From contig JALVWW010000073.1 of the NCBI GenBank assembly GCA_027023175.1, forward strand, positions 1-15,808: 15,808 nt of DNA, written 5' to 3'. The notes beneath the pieces are model-generated. The model searched no databases, was not told where the DNA came from, and was given only the letters and a program-made list of their open reading frames with translations. Source of the DNA: Campylobacterales bacterium. GTDB taxonomy: Bacteria; Campylobacterota; Campylobacteria; Campylobacterales; JALSKU01. Positions 6,187-13,100 of this stretch are shown piece after piece. The position numbers and the translations under genes were made by a program. Each line of letters starts with the position of its first letter. Position 1 is the stretch's first letter.

Positions 6187-7023
6187 ATGAACAGCAGTTA
6201 TATCATAAAGGTTGACTGTCCTGATGAAAAAGGACTTGTTTACAAAGTTTCCGAAGTATTGTATAAAAACGGTGTAAATATTATCACAAACAGAGAATTT
6301 GTCGATCTGGAGAACAGGAGATTTTTTTTTAGAGCCGAAGTGAACGGTGAAGTCCAGGTTGAAGAGATAAAAAATGAGCTCCAAGAAAAGCTTGGAAATG
6401 ATGCAAATATCTATATGTCAAAAAGAGAGAAGAAAAATATAGTTATACTTTGTACCAAAGAAGCACATGCTTTGGGTGATATACTTATCAAACACTATAG
6501 TGGAGAGTTAAATGCAAATATTTTGGCAGTCGTTTCAAATTATGAGATACTAAAACCCCTGGTAGAGAAATTTGATATCCCGTACCATTTTATTTCTCAT
6601 GAGGGTTTGAGTAGAGTCTCTCATGAAGAGCAAATTCTTAAAGTTTTAAAATCATATGAAGTAGATTATATAGTTTTGGCAAAGTATATGAGGATACTTA
6701 CACCTGAATTTGTCAAAAATTATACAAACCATATCATAAACATACATCACTCATTTTTACCTGCTTTTATAGGCGCCAATCCATACAAACAAGCTTACAA
6801 CAGAGGAGTGAAAATCATAGGAGCAACTGCCCACATAGTAAATGATAACCTTGACGAAGGACCTATTATTTCACAGGATATCATTAGGGTTGACCATACT
6901 TACAGTTGGAAAGATATGCAGTGTGCAGGAAGAAATATAGAAAAGAGTGTTTTGTCAAATGCTCTTACTTTGGCATTTGATGATAAGATATTTATAAACG
7001 GAAACAAAACTATTATTTTTTGA
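6187..7023 (+). CDS. purU: Formyltetrahydrofolate deformylase
   Basis: PurU hydrolyses 10-formyl-tetrahydrofolate to formate and tetrahydrofolate, balancing the one-carbon pool and supplying formate. The protein is 278 residues, close to E. coli PurU (280). An N-terminal ACT domain (about 5-80; VDCPDEKGLVYKVSEVLYKNGVNI) is the regulatory part. A formyltransferase fold (about 85-278) follows. The catalytic triad of the fold is visible: N185 and H187 in IINIHHSFLPAF and D223 in NLDEGPII. The GATAH and AGRNIEKSVL segments are also typical of PurU. The start at 6187 has a GAGG at 6178-6181. It heads a cluster with the PilZ-domain gene (gap of four bases) and trmL. Its promoter region carries the palindromic insertion. 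Confidence 0.95.
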   Translation: MNSSYIIKVDCPDEKGLVYKVSEVLYKNGVNIITNREFVDLENRRFFFRAEVNGEVQVEEIKNELQEKLGNDANIYMSKREKKNIVILCTKEAHALGDILIKHYSGELNANILAVVSNYEILKPLVEKFDIPYHFISHEGLSRVSHEEQILKVLKSYEVDYIVLAKYMRILTPEFVKNYTNHIINIHHSFLPAFIGANPYKQAYNRGVKIIGATAHIVNDNLDEGPIISQDIIRVDHTYSWKDMQCAGRNIEKSVLSNALTLAFDDKIFINGNKTIIF

Positions 7024-7027
7024 GAGA

Positions 7028-8929
7028 ATGATGAAAAAAGGCATATTGGATATAAATCAAAAAGTTACAAAAAATATCTCTATATGTCATATCTATAGTG
7101 GAAACAACAAGCTTGAGGTATTGGACAATTACAGTGATAATTTTTTGCAATATGATATTTTGGATATAAAAGATGACCCATTTGTTATACCAAAAGCCCA
7201 TATATTTATACTCGAGTTTGAAAAAATCAATAAAGAGTTGCTGAAATTTATCCAAAAATTAACCTTGAGTCATAATTTTGCACACATATATCTTTTTACA
7301 GATATGGATACCAATCTTTCGGTTCTAAAATTTTCTTTAAAATTCGGTATAAAAAATGTATTTTCTGTAAGTATAGATGAAGAGTTTGCAAAAGATTTTT
7401 TTAACAAATCAGTAAAAAAAGCAGCCCTTGATATACATCAGGCAAATGTATCATATCTTGGAGAGCAAATAGACGAAATATATCCGGTTTTGATATTTGA
7501 AAAAAAGAGACTAAGTTATATCAACAGCGCAACGAAAAAATTTTACAACAGTGATAATTTGGGATTTATCGAAAAAATCATAAGAAAAAACAAAGAGTTG
7601 TATGCTTTATTAAATGATGAAAAATCTTTAAATGCAAAACTTCTTATAGAAAATGGAAAAAAAGAGTATATCGAGTTATATTGTTCTATTGTGCATACTA
7701 AAAAAGAGCATAAAACAGTACTGAGTATCTTCGAAAATGAGAGTCTTGTTGATAACTCTATAGAGGAGTTGACTCAAAACAGATTTGGTTTTATAGAAAA
7801 ACTAAAAGATAAAATTGTTCAAGCAAATATATCAAATCAGGAATTTTATATCGTTTTAGTATCTGTCGATAACGGAAAAAATTTGCAAAATGTATATCCA
7901 AGGGCGGAATATTATAATTTTTTAAAAGAATTCCTGATGAATTTGAATAACTTTAAAGAAAACAATGAAAAAATAGTTGAATGGAATAAAAACTTGTTTG
8001 TTTTGCTTTATGAGGGTATAGATTTTGAAGGTATTAAAAACTTTACCTCTATTTTGCACAACAACATCATAGAGAGTCAAAAAGAGAGTAAATTTTCACC
8101 TATAATAACAACATCATTTTTTTCCATATCAAACAAAGATTTGAACAGTATCATAGAATTTATCGATAAAGTGGATAACAATACTCTTACAATGGAAGAG
8201 ACAGTAAGAGAAAATTATTTTGAATATAAATTTTTAAATGACAAGGTTGATGAAAAAGAGCAGATAAATCATATACTTCATAACTGTATCAATAACAAAA
8301 TCCCTGTCAAGCTGTTAAATATTTATAAGGGTTTATGTGTCAATACGGAGTCAAAAATCTTAAAATATTCCAACGGATTTTTTTATATAAGTTGTGAGAA
8401 GCTTCAGAGATATATCATTAAGATAGATAATGAAACAATTATCCAAAGCCCTACATTTCCACATGATATAAGAGCCATTGTAAAATTTATAGATATAAAC
8501 AAGTCATATATAGCTGTAGAAAAGTTTGAATTTTTGAAAAATAGTGCAAACAACAGGCAACACACAAGGGTTCAGCCGACAGTTAGGATACCTATAACCA
8601 TCAAAAAAGGTCACTTTGTGAAAAATGGTGAGATTATGGATTTGTCTATAAATTCCATAGCTATGAAAATCAAGCAGGATATCGATAAAACCATTGAAGG
8701 CAGCACAGTAAAGGCCGTATTTAAACTTCCCAACAGAAAAAGAGAGGATGGGTACACTCTTGTGGAGGTAGATGTAACCGTTTTGATGGTTCTAAAACTC
8801 GAAGATTATACAAAAGTCGTTTTAAAACTAAATGAAGAGGATGGAACTGACTCAGATATACTACAGTATGTTTTTACAAGGCAAAAAGAGTTGGTTATGG
8901 AGCTCAAAAGAGCTATCAAAGTATTGTGA
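7028..8929 (+). CDS. Multidomain PilZ protein with pseudo-receiver, PAS-like and degenerate GGDEF-like regions
   Basis: This 633-residue protein is a probable c-di-GMP-responsive regulator. The C-terminus (about 508-633) is a PilZ domain: RQHTR at 510-514 is the RxxxR c-di-GMP motif, and DLSINS at 538-543 occupies the DxSxxG motif with Ser in place of the final Gly. Before it, about 415-508 resembles the N-terminal YcgR-type barrel. Residues 245-390 have the spacing of a GGDEF domain, but NKNLF (320-324) stands where GGDEF should be, so cyclase activity is not expected. Residues 10-135 alternate strands and helices like a response-regulator receiver without a clear phosphoacceptor Asp; 150-245 is PAS-like. 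The N-terminal assignments are inferred from pattern. There is no membrane segment. ATG 7028 or 7031 could start it. It lies four bases after purU, and its stop falls just before the trmL ATG. Confidence 0.75.
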   Translation: MMKKGILDINQKVTKNISICHIYSGNNKLEVLDNYSDNFLQYDILDIKDDPFVIPKAHIFILEFEKINKELLKFIQKLTLSHNFAHIYLFTDMDTNLSVLKFSLKFGIKNVFSVSIDEEFAKDFFNKSVKKAALDIHQANVSYLGEQIDEIYPVLIFEKKRLSYINSATKKFYNSDNLGFIEKIIRKNKELYALLNDEKSLNAKLLIENGKKEYIELYCSIVHTKKEHKTVLSIFENESLVDNSIEELTQNRFGFIEKLKDKIVQANISNQEFYIVLVSVDNGKNLQNVYPRAEYYNFLKEFLMNLNNFKENNEKIVEWNKNLFVLLYEGIDFEGIKNFTSILHNNIIESQKESKFSPIITTSFFSISNKDLNSIIEFIDKVDNNTLTMEETVRENYFEYKFLNDKVDEKEQINHILHNCINNKIPVKLLNIYKGLCVNTESKILKYSNGFFYISCEKLQRYIIKIDNETIIQSPTFPHDIRAIVKFIDINKSYIAVEKFEFLKNSANNRQHTRVQPTVRIPITIKKGHFVKNGEIMDLSINSIAMKIKQDIDKTIEGSTVKAVFKLPNRKREDGYTLVEVDVTVLMVLKLEDYTKVVLKLNEEDGTDSDILQYVFTRQKELVMELKRAIKVL

Positions 8930-8931
8930 AA

Positions 8932-9399
8932 ATGTTCAATATAGTATTGGTTCACCCTCAAATCCCCCAAAATACCGGAAGTATAGGCAGAATTTGTGTA
9001 AATACGGATACAAAACTGCATATCATAAAACCTATAGGATTTGACCTGAGCGAAAAAGCAGTCAGAAGAGCAGGACTTGATTATTGGAAACTTTTGGATA
9101 TCAGTGTTTGGGAGAGTCTTGAAGAGTTTTATGAAAATAACAAAGAGCATGAAGACAGATTTTTCTATGCTACCACCAAAAGTGACACTCCATATTTTGA
9201 AAAAGATTTTAAAAAAGGTGATTTTCTCTTTTTTGGAAGTGAGACTGCCGGTATTCCGGAAGAGTTTATGAAAAAAAACTGGAAAAACAGCATGACTATA
9301 CCTATGGGTAAAAATGGTAGAAGTTTAAACCTTTCTGTCAGTGTCGGTATAGTACTTTATGAAGCTATAAGGCAAAATTACGATCTCTTTAAGCACTGA
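8932..9399 (+). CDS. trmL: tRNA (cytidine/uridine-34 2'-O) methyltransferase
   Basis: TrmL uses S-adenosylmethionine to methylate the ribose at wobble position 34 of leucine tRNAs. The protein is 155 residues, near the E. coli length (157), and is a minimal SPOUT fold. Motifs are in order: FNIVLVHPQIPQNTGSIGR at the N-terminus with N14 (motif 1), FFGSETAGIPEE (101-111, motif 2) and RSLNLSVSVGIVLYEAIRQ (130-148, motif 3, the trefoil knot that binds the cofactor). I prefer ATG 8932 because family members begin M(L/F)NIVL. GTG 8926 is in frame and would overlap the previous stop. The Shine-Dalgarno is weak, so translation may be coupled to the PilZ gene, whose stop ends two bases earlier. Confidence 0.93.
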   Translation: MFNIVLVHPQIPQNTGSIGRICVNTDTKLHIIKPIGFDLSEKAVRRAGLDYWKLLDISVWESLEEFYENNKEHEDRFFYATTKSDTPYFEKDFKKGDFLFFGSETAGIPEEFMKKNWKNSMTIPMGKNGRSLNLSVSVGIVLYEAIRQNYDLFKH

Positions 9400-9415
9400 T
9401 TTAAACAATTTTCGG

Positions 9416-9421
9416 TATAAT
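9416..9421 (+). promoter_or_regulatory. Putative -10 box of rpoD
   Basis: GGTATAATATG gives a TATAAT at 9416-9421, about 49 bases before the rpoD ATG. A good AGGAG Shine-Dalgarno lies at 9459-9463. rpoD is therefore likely transcribed on its own, not only by readthrough from trmL. Confidence 0.65.
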
Positions 9422-9469
9422 ATGGGCTTTTCATAAGAATTTGAGACACTATCCATACAGGAGACTTGC

Positions 9470-11305
9470 ATGACTACCAAAGAACTCTACCAAAAACTTG
9501 AAGATTTGATTTCCCAGAAAAAGAAAGATTATGTAACTTATGCCGAAATCATGAGTCTCTTTGAAAAGCAGCCTACTGCTTCAAATGCAAAAAAAGTACT
9601 CTCACTTTTAAAAAAATATGATGTCAAACTGATAACTTCGGCAGAGCTTGCTAAAAACAGAAATGTTGAGGAAGCAAAAAAAAGAGAAGAAGACAGGAAA
9701 AAGGTCCAGGACAAAGCTCTTGAAGAAGAGTTTGATTTGGCAAGTGAAAAAGAGCTTTTGGAGTGGAGCAGAAGTGACAGTCCTGTCAGGATGTACCTAA
9801 GAGAAATGGGTAAAATTTCACTTTTGACCAAAGAAGAAGAGATTGACATAAGCAAACAGATAGAGTTTGGTGAAGATATTATCATAGATGCTTTTTGCTC
9901 TGTTCCCTATCTTATAGATTTTATACTTGACTATAAAGAGCCTCTTATAAACAGAGAAAGAAGAGTCAAAGAACTTTTTAGAAGTTTTGATGATGATGAC
10001 GAAGATGAAGAGAGTGAAGATGATGAAAACAGTTCAAAAGCAAAAAAAACTAGCTCTAAGATACTAAAAAGAACCAAAAAAGTTCAAGATAGTTTCAAGC
10101 TTCTTGAAAAAGCAAAAAAAGACTGGATGAAAGTATCTTCCAAACCTTTAAAAGAGGATGCAACTGAAGAAGAAAAACTTCACTATGACCTGACTTTGGC
10201 ATATAAAAAGAAAATACTCAAAGAGAGACTTTTGGAGCTTGGCCCTACAAGCAAGCTTATCAACCAGCTTGTAAAGTCTATGGAAACAGTGCTAAATAGT
10301 GGTGATGACTTTGAAAAAGAGTTAAAAAGACTTGAATACAAACTGCCTTTGTTCAATGACACCCTGAAAGAAAATCATAAAAAAATTCTCTCCAAGATTA
10401 CCACTATGACCAAAGAGGAGATAGCCGATGCGGTTCCTGAAACCACAATGGTTTCAACATATGTGGAGATAAAAAAACTTTTTAAAACCAAAGAAGCGAG
10501 TAAAAATAGTTTCAATCTTGACCCCGAAAAACTTAAAGAGATAGTTGAACAGATAAAAAGAGGTAAAAAGATAGCTGATGCCGCCAAGTTTAGAATGGCA
10601 AAGTCCAACTTAAGGCTTGTAGTTTCTATTGCTAAGAGATATACAAACAGAGGCTTGCCGTTTTTGGACCTAATTCAGGAAGGTAATATTGGCCTTATGA
10701 AAGCGGTTGACAAGTTTGAGTATAAAAAAGGCTACAAGTTTTCTACATATGCCACATGGTGGATAAGACAAGCCATAAGCAGAGCCATAGCGGACCAGGC
10801 CAGAACCATCAGGATACCTATCCATATGATAGAAACCATAAACAGGATAAATAAAATCATAAGAAAACATATCCAGGAAAACGGTAAAGAGCCAAGTGTG
10901 GATGAGATAGCCGAAGAAGTAGGGCTTAGTGTGGATAAAGTAAAAAATGTTATCAAGATAACAAAAGAGCCTATAAGCCTGGAAGCCCCTATCGGAAACG
11001 AAGAAGATGGTAGATTTGGTGACTTTGTAGAGGATAAAAGCTCTGTTTCCCCTATGGATTATATGCTAAAAGCTGATCTTAAAAATCAGATAGATGATGT
11101 TCTTTCACAACTCAATGAGAGAGAAAAAGCTGTTATAAGGATGAGGTTTGGACTTTTGGAAGATGAGAGCGATAGGACACTTGAAGAGATAGGAAAAGAG
11201 CTCAGTGTCACTAGAGAGAGAGTCAGACAAATTGAAAGTAGTGCTATCAAAAAACTAAAACATCCAAAAGTCGGGCGAAAACTTAAAAAATATATCGGAG
11301 AATAA
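9470..11305 (+). CDS. rpoD: Primary sigma factor RpoD (sigma-70)
   Basis: This is the housekeeping sigma subunit of RNA polymerase, 611 residues, close to E. coli (613). Region 1.1 spans about 1-75. Region 1.2 is at about 103-140 (SDSPVRMYLREMGKISLLTKEEE). A non-conserved region follows with an acidic run rich in Asp and Glu (about 174-188). Region 2 starts near FRMAKSNLR (374) and includes the -10-recognition helix YKFSTYATWWIRQAISR (422-438). Region 3 follows (HMIETINRINKIIRK). Region 4.2 holds the -35-binding helix-turn-helix at 569-589 (RTLEEIGKELSVTRERVRQIE). All core regions look intact. The gene stands alone, not in the rpsU-dnaG-rpoD order of E. coli, and ends in a hairpin overlapping its stop codon. 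Confidence 0.97.
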   Translation: MTTKELYQKLEDLISQKKKDYVTYAEIMSLFEKQPTASNAKKVLSLLKKYDVKLITSAELAKNRNVEEAKKREEDRKKVQDKALEEEFDLASEKELLEWSRSDSPVRMYLREMGKISLLTKEEEIDISKQIEFGEDIIIDAFCSVPYLIDFILDYKEPLINRERRVKELFRSFDDDDEDEESEDDENSSKAKKTSSKILKRTKKVQDSFKLLEKAKKDWMKVSSKPLKEDATEEEKLHYDLTLAYKKKILKERLLELGPTSKLINQLVKSMETVLNSGDDFEKELKRLEYKLPLFNDTLKENHKKILSKITTMTKEEIADAVPETTMVSTYVEIKKLFKTKEASKNSFNLDPEKLKEIVEQIKRGKKIADAAKFRMAKSNLRLVVSIAKRYTNRGLPFLDLIQEGNIGLMKAVDKFEYKKGYKFSTYATWWIRQAISRAIADQARTIRIPIHMIETINRINKIIRKHIQENGKEPSVDEIAEEVGLSVDKVKNVIKITKEPISLEAPIGNEEDGRFGDFVEDKSSVSPMDYMLKADLKNQIDDVLSQLNEREKAVIRMRFGLLEDESDRTLEEIGKELSVTRERVRQIESSAIKKLKHPKVGRKLKKYIGE

Positions 11306-11327
11306 TATTTCATTTTGAAATATTATT
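11301..11327 (+). terminator. AT-rich terminator-like hairpin after rpoD
   Basis: A perfect 12-bp stem, AATAATATTTCA (11301-11312) with TGAAATATTATT (11316-11327), has a TTT loop and is followed by T-rich sequence to 11345. The stem begins before the rpoD stop codon (11303-11305), so the stop lies inside it. The stem has only one or two G-C pairs, so it may be a weak terminator or an mRNA-stabilising 3' end. Confidence 0.65.
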
Positions 11328-11344
11328 CTTTATATTCTACTTTT

Positions 11345-11350
11345 TATAGT
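11345..11350 (+). promoter_or_regulatory. Possible -10 box of the secreted nuclease gene
   Basis: TATAGT lies only 11 bases before ATG 11362, and no Shine-Dalgarno is visible in between. If used, the mRNA would be leaderless or nearly so. The alternative is readthrough past the rpoD hairpin. Confidence 0.35.
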
Positions 11351-11361
11351 AAAATTACTAT

Positions 11362-12927
11362 ATGAAATTTTTACTTTTAATCATCCCGTTATTACTTCAA
11401 GCTGTTACATTTAAAGTTGCTTCTTATAATGTTGAAAATCTTTTCGATCTTCACTTCAGCGGCAATGAGTATGTAGAGTATATTCCAGATGGCAAATATG
11501 GATGGAACAGATATATATATCAAAAAAAGATAGATAATGTCTCAAAAGTTATATATGATTTGAAAGCTGATATCATAGCCCTGGAGGAGGTTGAAAGCCT
11601 AAGCGCTTTGCTTGATTTGAGAAAAAACTTAAAAAGAAGAGGATTGTTTTACAGATATTATGCGATAGCAGATAAAAAAAACAGTACTGTTAAAGTTGCC
11701 ATTCTTTCAAGATTTAAAATCATAAAAGAAAAAGAGCTGAGAGTTGCTTACAGCAACAGATATAGGGATATACTTGAAGTACATGTTGATATAGACGGAT
11801 ACCCTCTTGTTCTATTTGCCAATCACTGGAAGTCAAAGAGTGCGCCTGAGAGTGAGCGGATAAAGTATGCAAAAGTTTTGAAAAAGAGGATTGCAACAAT
11901 TCCAAAAAGTTTACCGTATATCATTTTGGGTGATTTTAACTCCAACTATAATGAATATATTACTTTCTTAAAAGAGAGCAGACTAAATGATACTAATGGC
12001 AAAACAGGTATCAACCATATCTTAAATACTACCATAAATGGCAAAATGGCTACTTTTGATGATGTGAGAAGAGATTGTTCATTGTTGTATAATTTATGGC
12101 TTGAACTTCCCATAACTTTAAGATACTCTTATATTTATCACGGAGAAAAAGATACGATAGACAATATGCTGCTTCCCTGTTCAATGTTCGATAACAGCGG
12201 AGTTGATTATATAAGAAACTCTTTTAATGTGTTTAAACCGGCCTATCTTTTTAAAAACGGCTCAATTTATAGATGGCAAAGAAGGGGAGGCTATGGCAAA
12301 TTTAGTGGATATGGCTACAGTGATCATTTGCCTATATATGCATTTTTTACTACAGATGACAAACACTCTGAATTTTCAAAAGAAAAAGAGGTTAAATACC
12401 ATGAAGTATCTATATCTTCTTTGTATGAGAAAAAAGAGTTGGGCTCTACACTGCTGATAAAAAAAGCTGCTGTTATATACAAGGATAAAAGTGGAGTCAT
12501 TGTCAAGAAGTTAAATGACAGGGCCATTTACATATATAGACACAATAAGATATTTAACAAAGGTTATTATTATGATATATATGTAAATGGTATAAAAACA
12601 TATCGACAAAACAAAGAGATAGTCTCCATAAAAGATGCCACAAAACTCGGTAAAATCAAAGATATCAATAAATATTACCTCCACTATAAAAAAGGTATGG
12701 ATTTATCAAAAAAGATTTACCAAAACGAAGTTATTTACACATTGAGAGGTATTTATAAAAAAAGATATCTTTATTATGACAAAGAGAAAAAGATAAGACT
12801 CTACAGTAAAATAAAAAGATTTCACTTGCAAGACGGCACAAAATTATCTATAAAAAAAGCAAGAATTATGTGGTATAAAAATGAATCTGAGATTGTGCTA
12901 TACTACAAATATCAAATAAAAGGATAG
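11362..12927 (+). CDS. Secreted endonuclease/exonuclease/phosphatase-family protein with C-terminal OB-like region
   Basis: This 521-residue protein begins with a short signal peptide (MKFLLLIIPLLLQA). The EEP fold runs from about 16 to 332 with its metal and catalytic residues in order: N23 in ASYNVENLFD, E76 in IIALEEVE, H in ANHWKSK, D191 and N193 in LGDFNSN, and D321-H322 in YSDHLPIYAFF. All expected active-site residues are present. The C-terminal 190 residues are rich in Lys and Tyr and contain segments such as KKLNDRAIYIY and DIYVNGIKTYRQNKEIVSI that resemble an OB fold, as in ExeM- and YhcR-type extracellular nucleases. A DNase or RNase acting in the periplasm or outside is the best guess; a phosphoesterase on lipids or nucleotides is possible. 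No Shine-Dalgarno precedes the ATG. A 38-residue membrane-protein ORF follows, probably co-translated. Confidence 0.85.
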   Translation: MKFLLLIIPLLLQAVTFKVASYNVENLFDLHFSGNEYVEYIPDGKYGWNRYIYQKKIDNVSKVIYDLKADIIALEEVESLSALLDLRKNLKRRGLFYRYYAIADKKNSTVKVAILSRFKIIKEKELRVAYSNRYRDILEVHVDIDGYPLVLFANHWKSKSAPESERIKYAKVLKKRIATIPKSLPYIILGDFNSNYNEYITFLKESRLNDTNGKTGINHILNTTINGKMATFDDVRRDCSLLYNLWLELPITLRYSYIYHGEKDTIDNMLLPCSMFDNSGVDYIRNSFNVFKPAYLFKNGSIYRWQRRGGYGKFSGYGYSDHLPIYAFFTTDDKHSEFSKEKEVKYHEVSISSLYEKKELGSTLLIKKAAVIYKDKSGVIVKKLNDRAIYIYRHNKIFNKGYYYDIYVNGIKTYRQNKEIVSIKDATKLGKIKDINKYYLHYKKGMDLSKKIYQNEVIYTLRGIYKKRYLYYDKEKKIRLYSKIKRFHLQDGTKLSIKKARIMWYKNESEIVLYYKYQIKG

Positions 12928-12932
12928 TGGAT

Positions 12933-13049
12933 ATGTTAGATACTGTTATGATGATAGCGTTTTTGCTGTTTATGATTTTTCTAGTACGGGGGTTTATGTT
13001 GCAGTCTTCCCGAAAGCATAGAGACAAAATAAATCAAGATAAAAGCTAA
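12933..13049 (+). CDS. 38-residue single-pass membrane protein
   Basis: The ORF starts MLDTVMMIAFLLFMIFLVRG and ends with a basic tail (SSRKHRDKINQDKS). One hydrophobic helix spans about residues 4-23. An AGGA Shine-Dalgarno at 12921-12924 overlaps the end of the nuclease gene, whose stop lies five bases before this ATG, so translation is likely coupled. The hydrophobic-then-basic pattern predicts a cytoplasmic C-terminus. I do not recognise a family. It could be a chance ORF, but the ribosome-binding site, the placement and the membrane-protein pattern favour a real gene. Confidence 0.55.
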   Translation: MLDTVMMIAFLLFMIFLVRGFMLQSSRKHRDKINQDKS

Positions 13050-13100
13050 TTTTAGATAAAATTCAAAAAATTTTAAATTTAAATTTTAAAAGGTTGTTTG

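Noticed and set aside
9985..10040. Acidic Asp/Glu-rich stretch in RpoD as a possible recent insertion
   Set aside because: It falls in the variable region between sigma regions 1.2 and 2, where acidic segments are normal, and total length is near the E. coli protein.
13063..13093. AT-only mirror repeat before glyS
   Set aside because: It is a mirror repeat, not an inverted one, and low-complexity A/T runs are common in this genome; no function can be supported.
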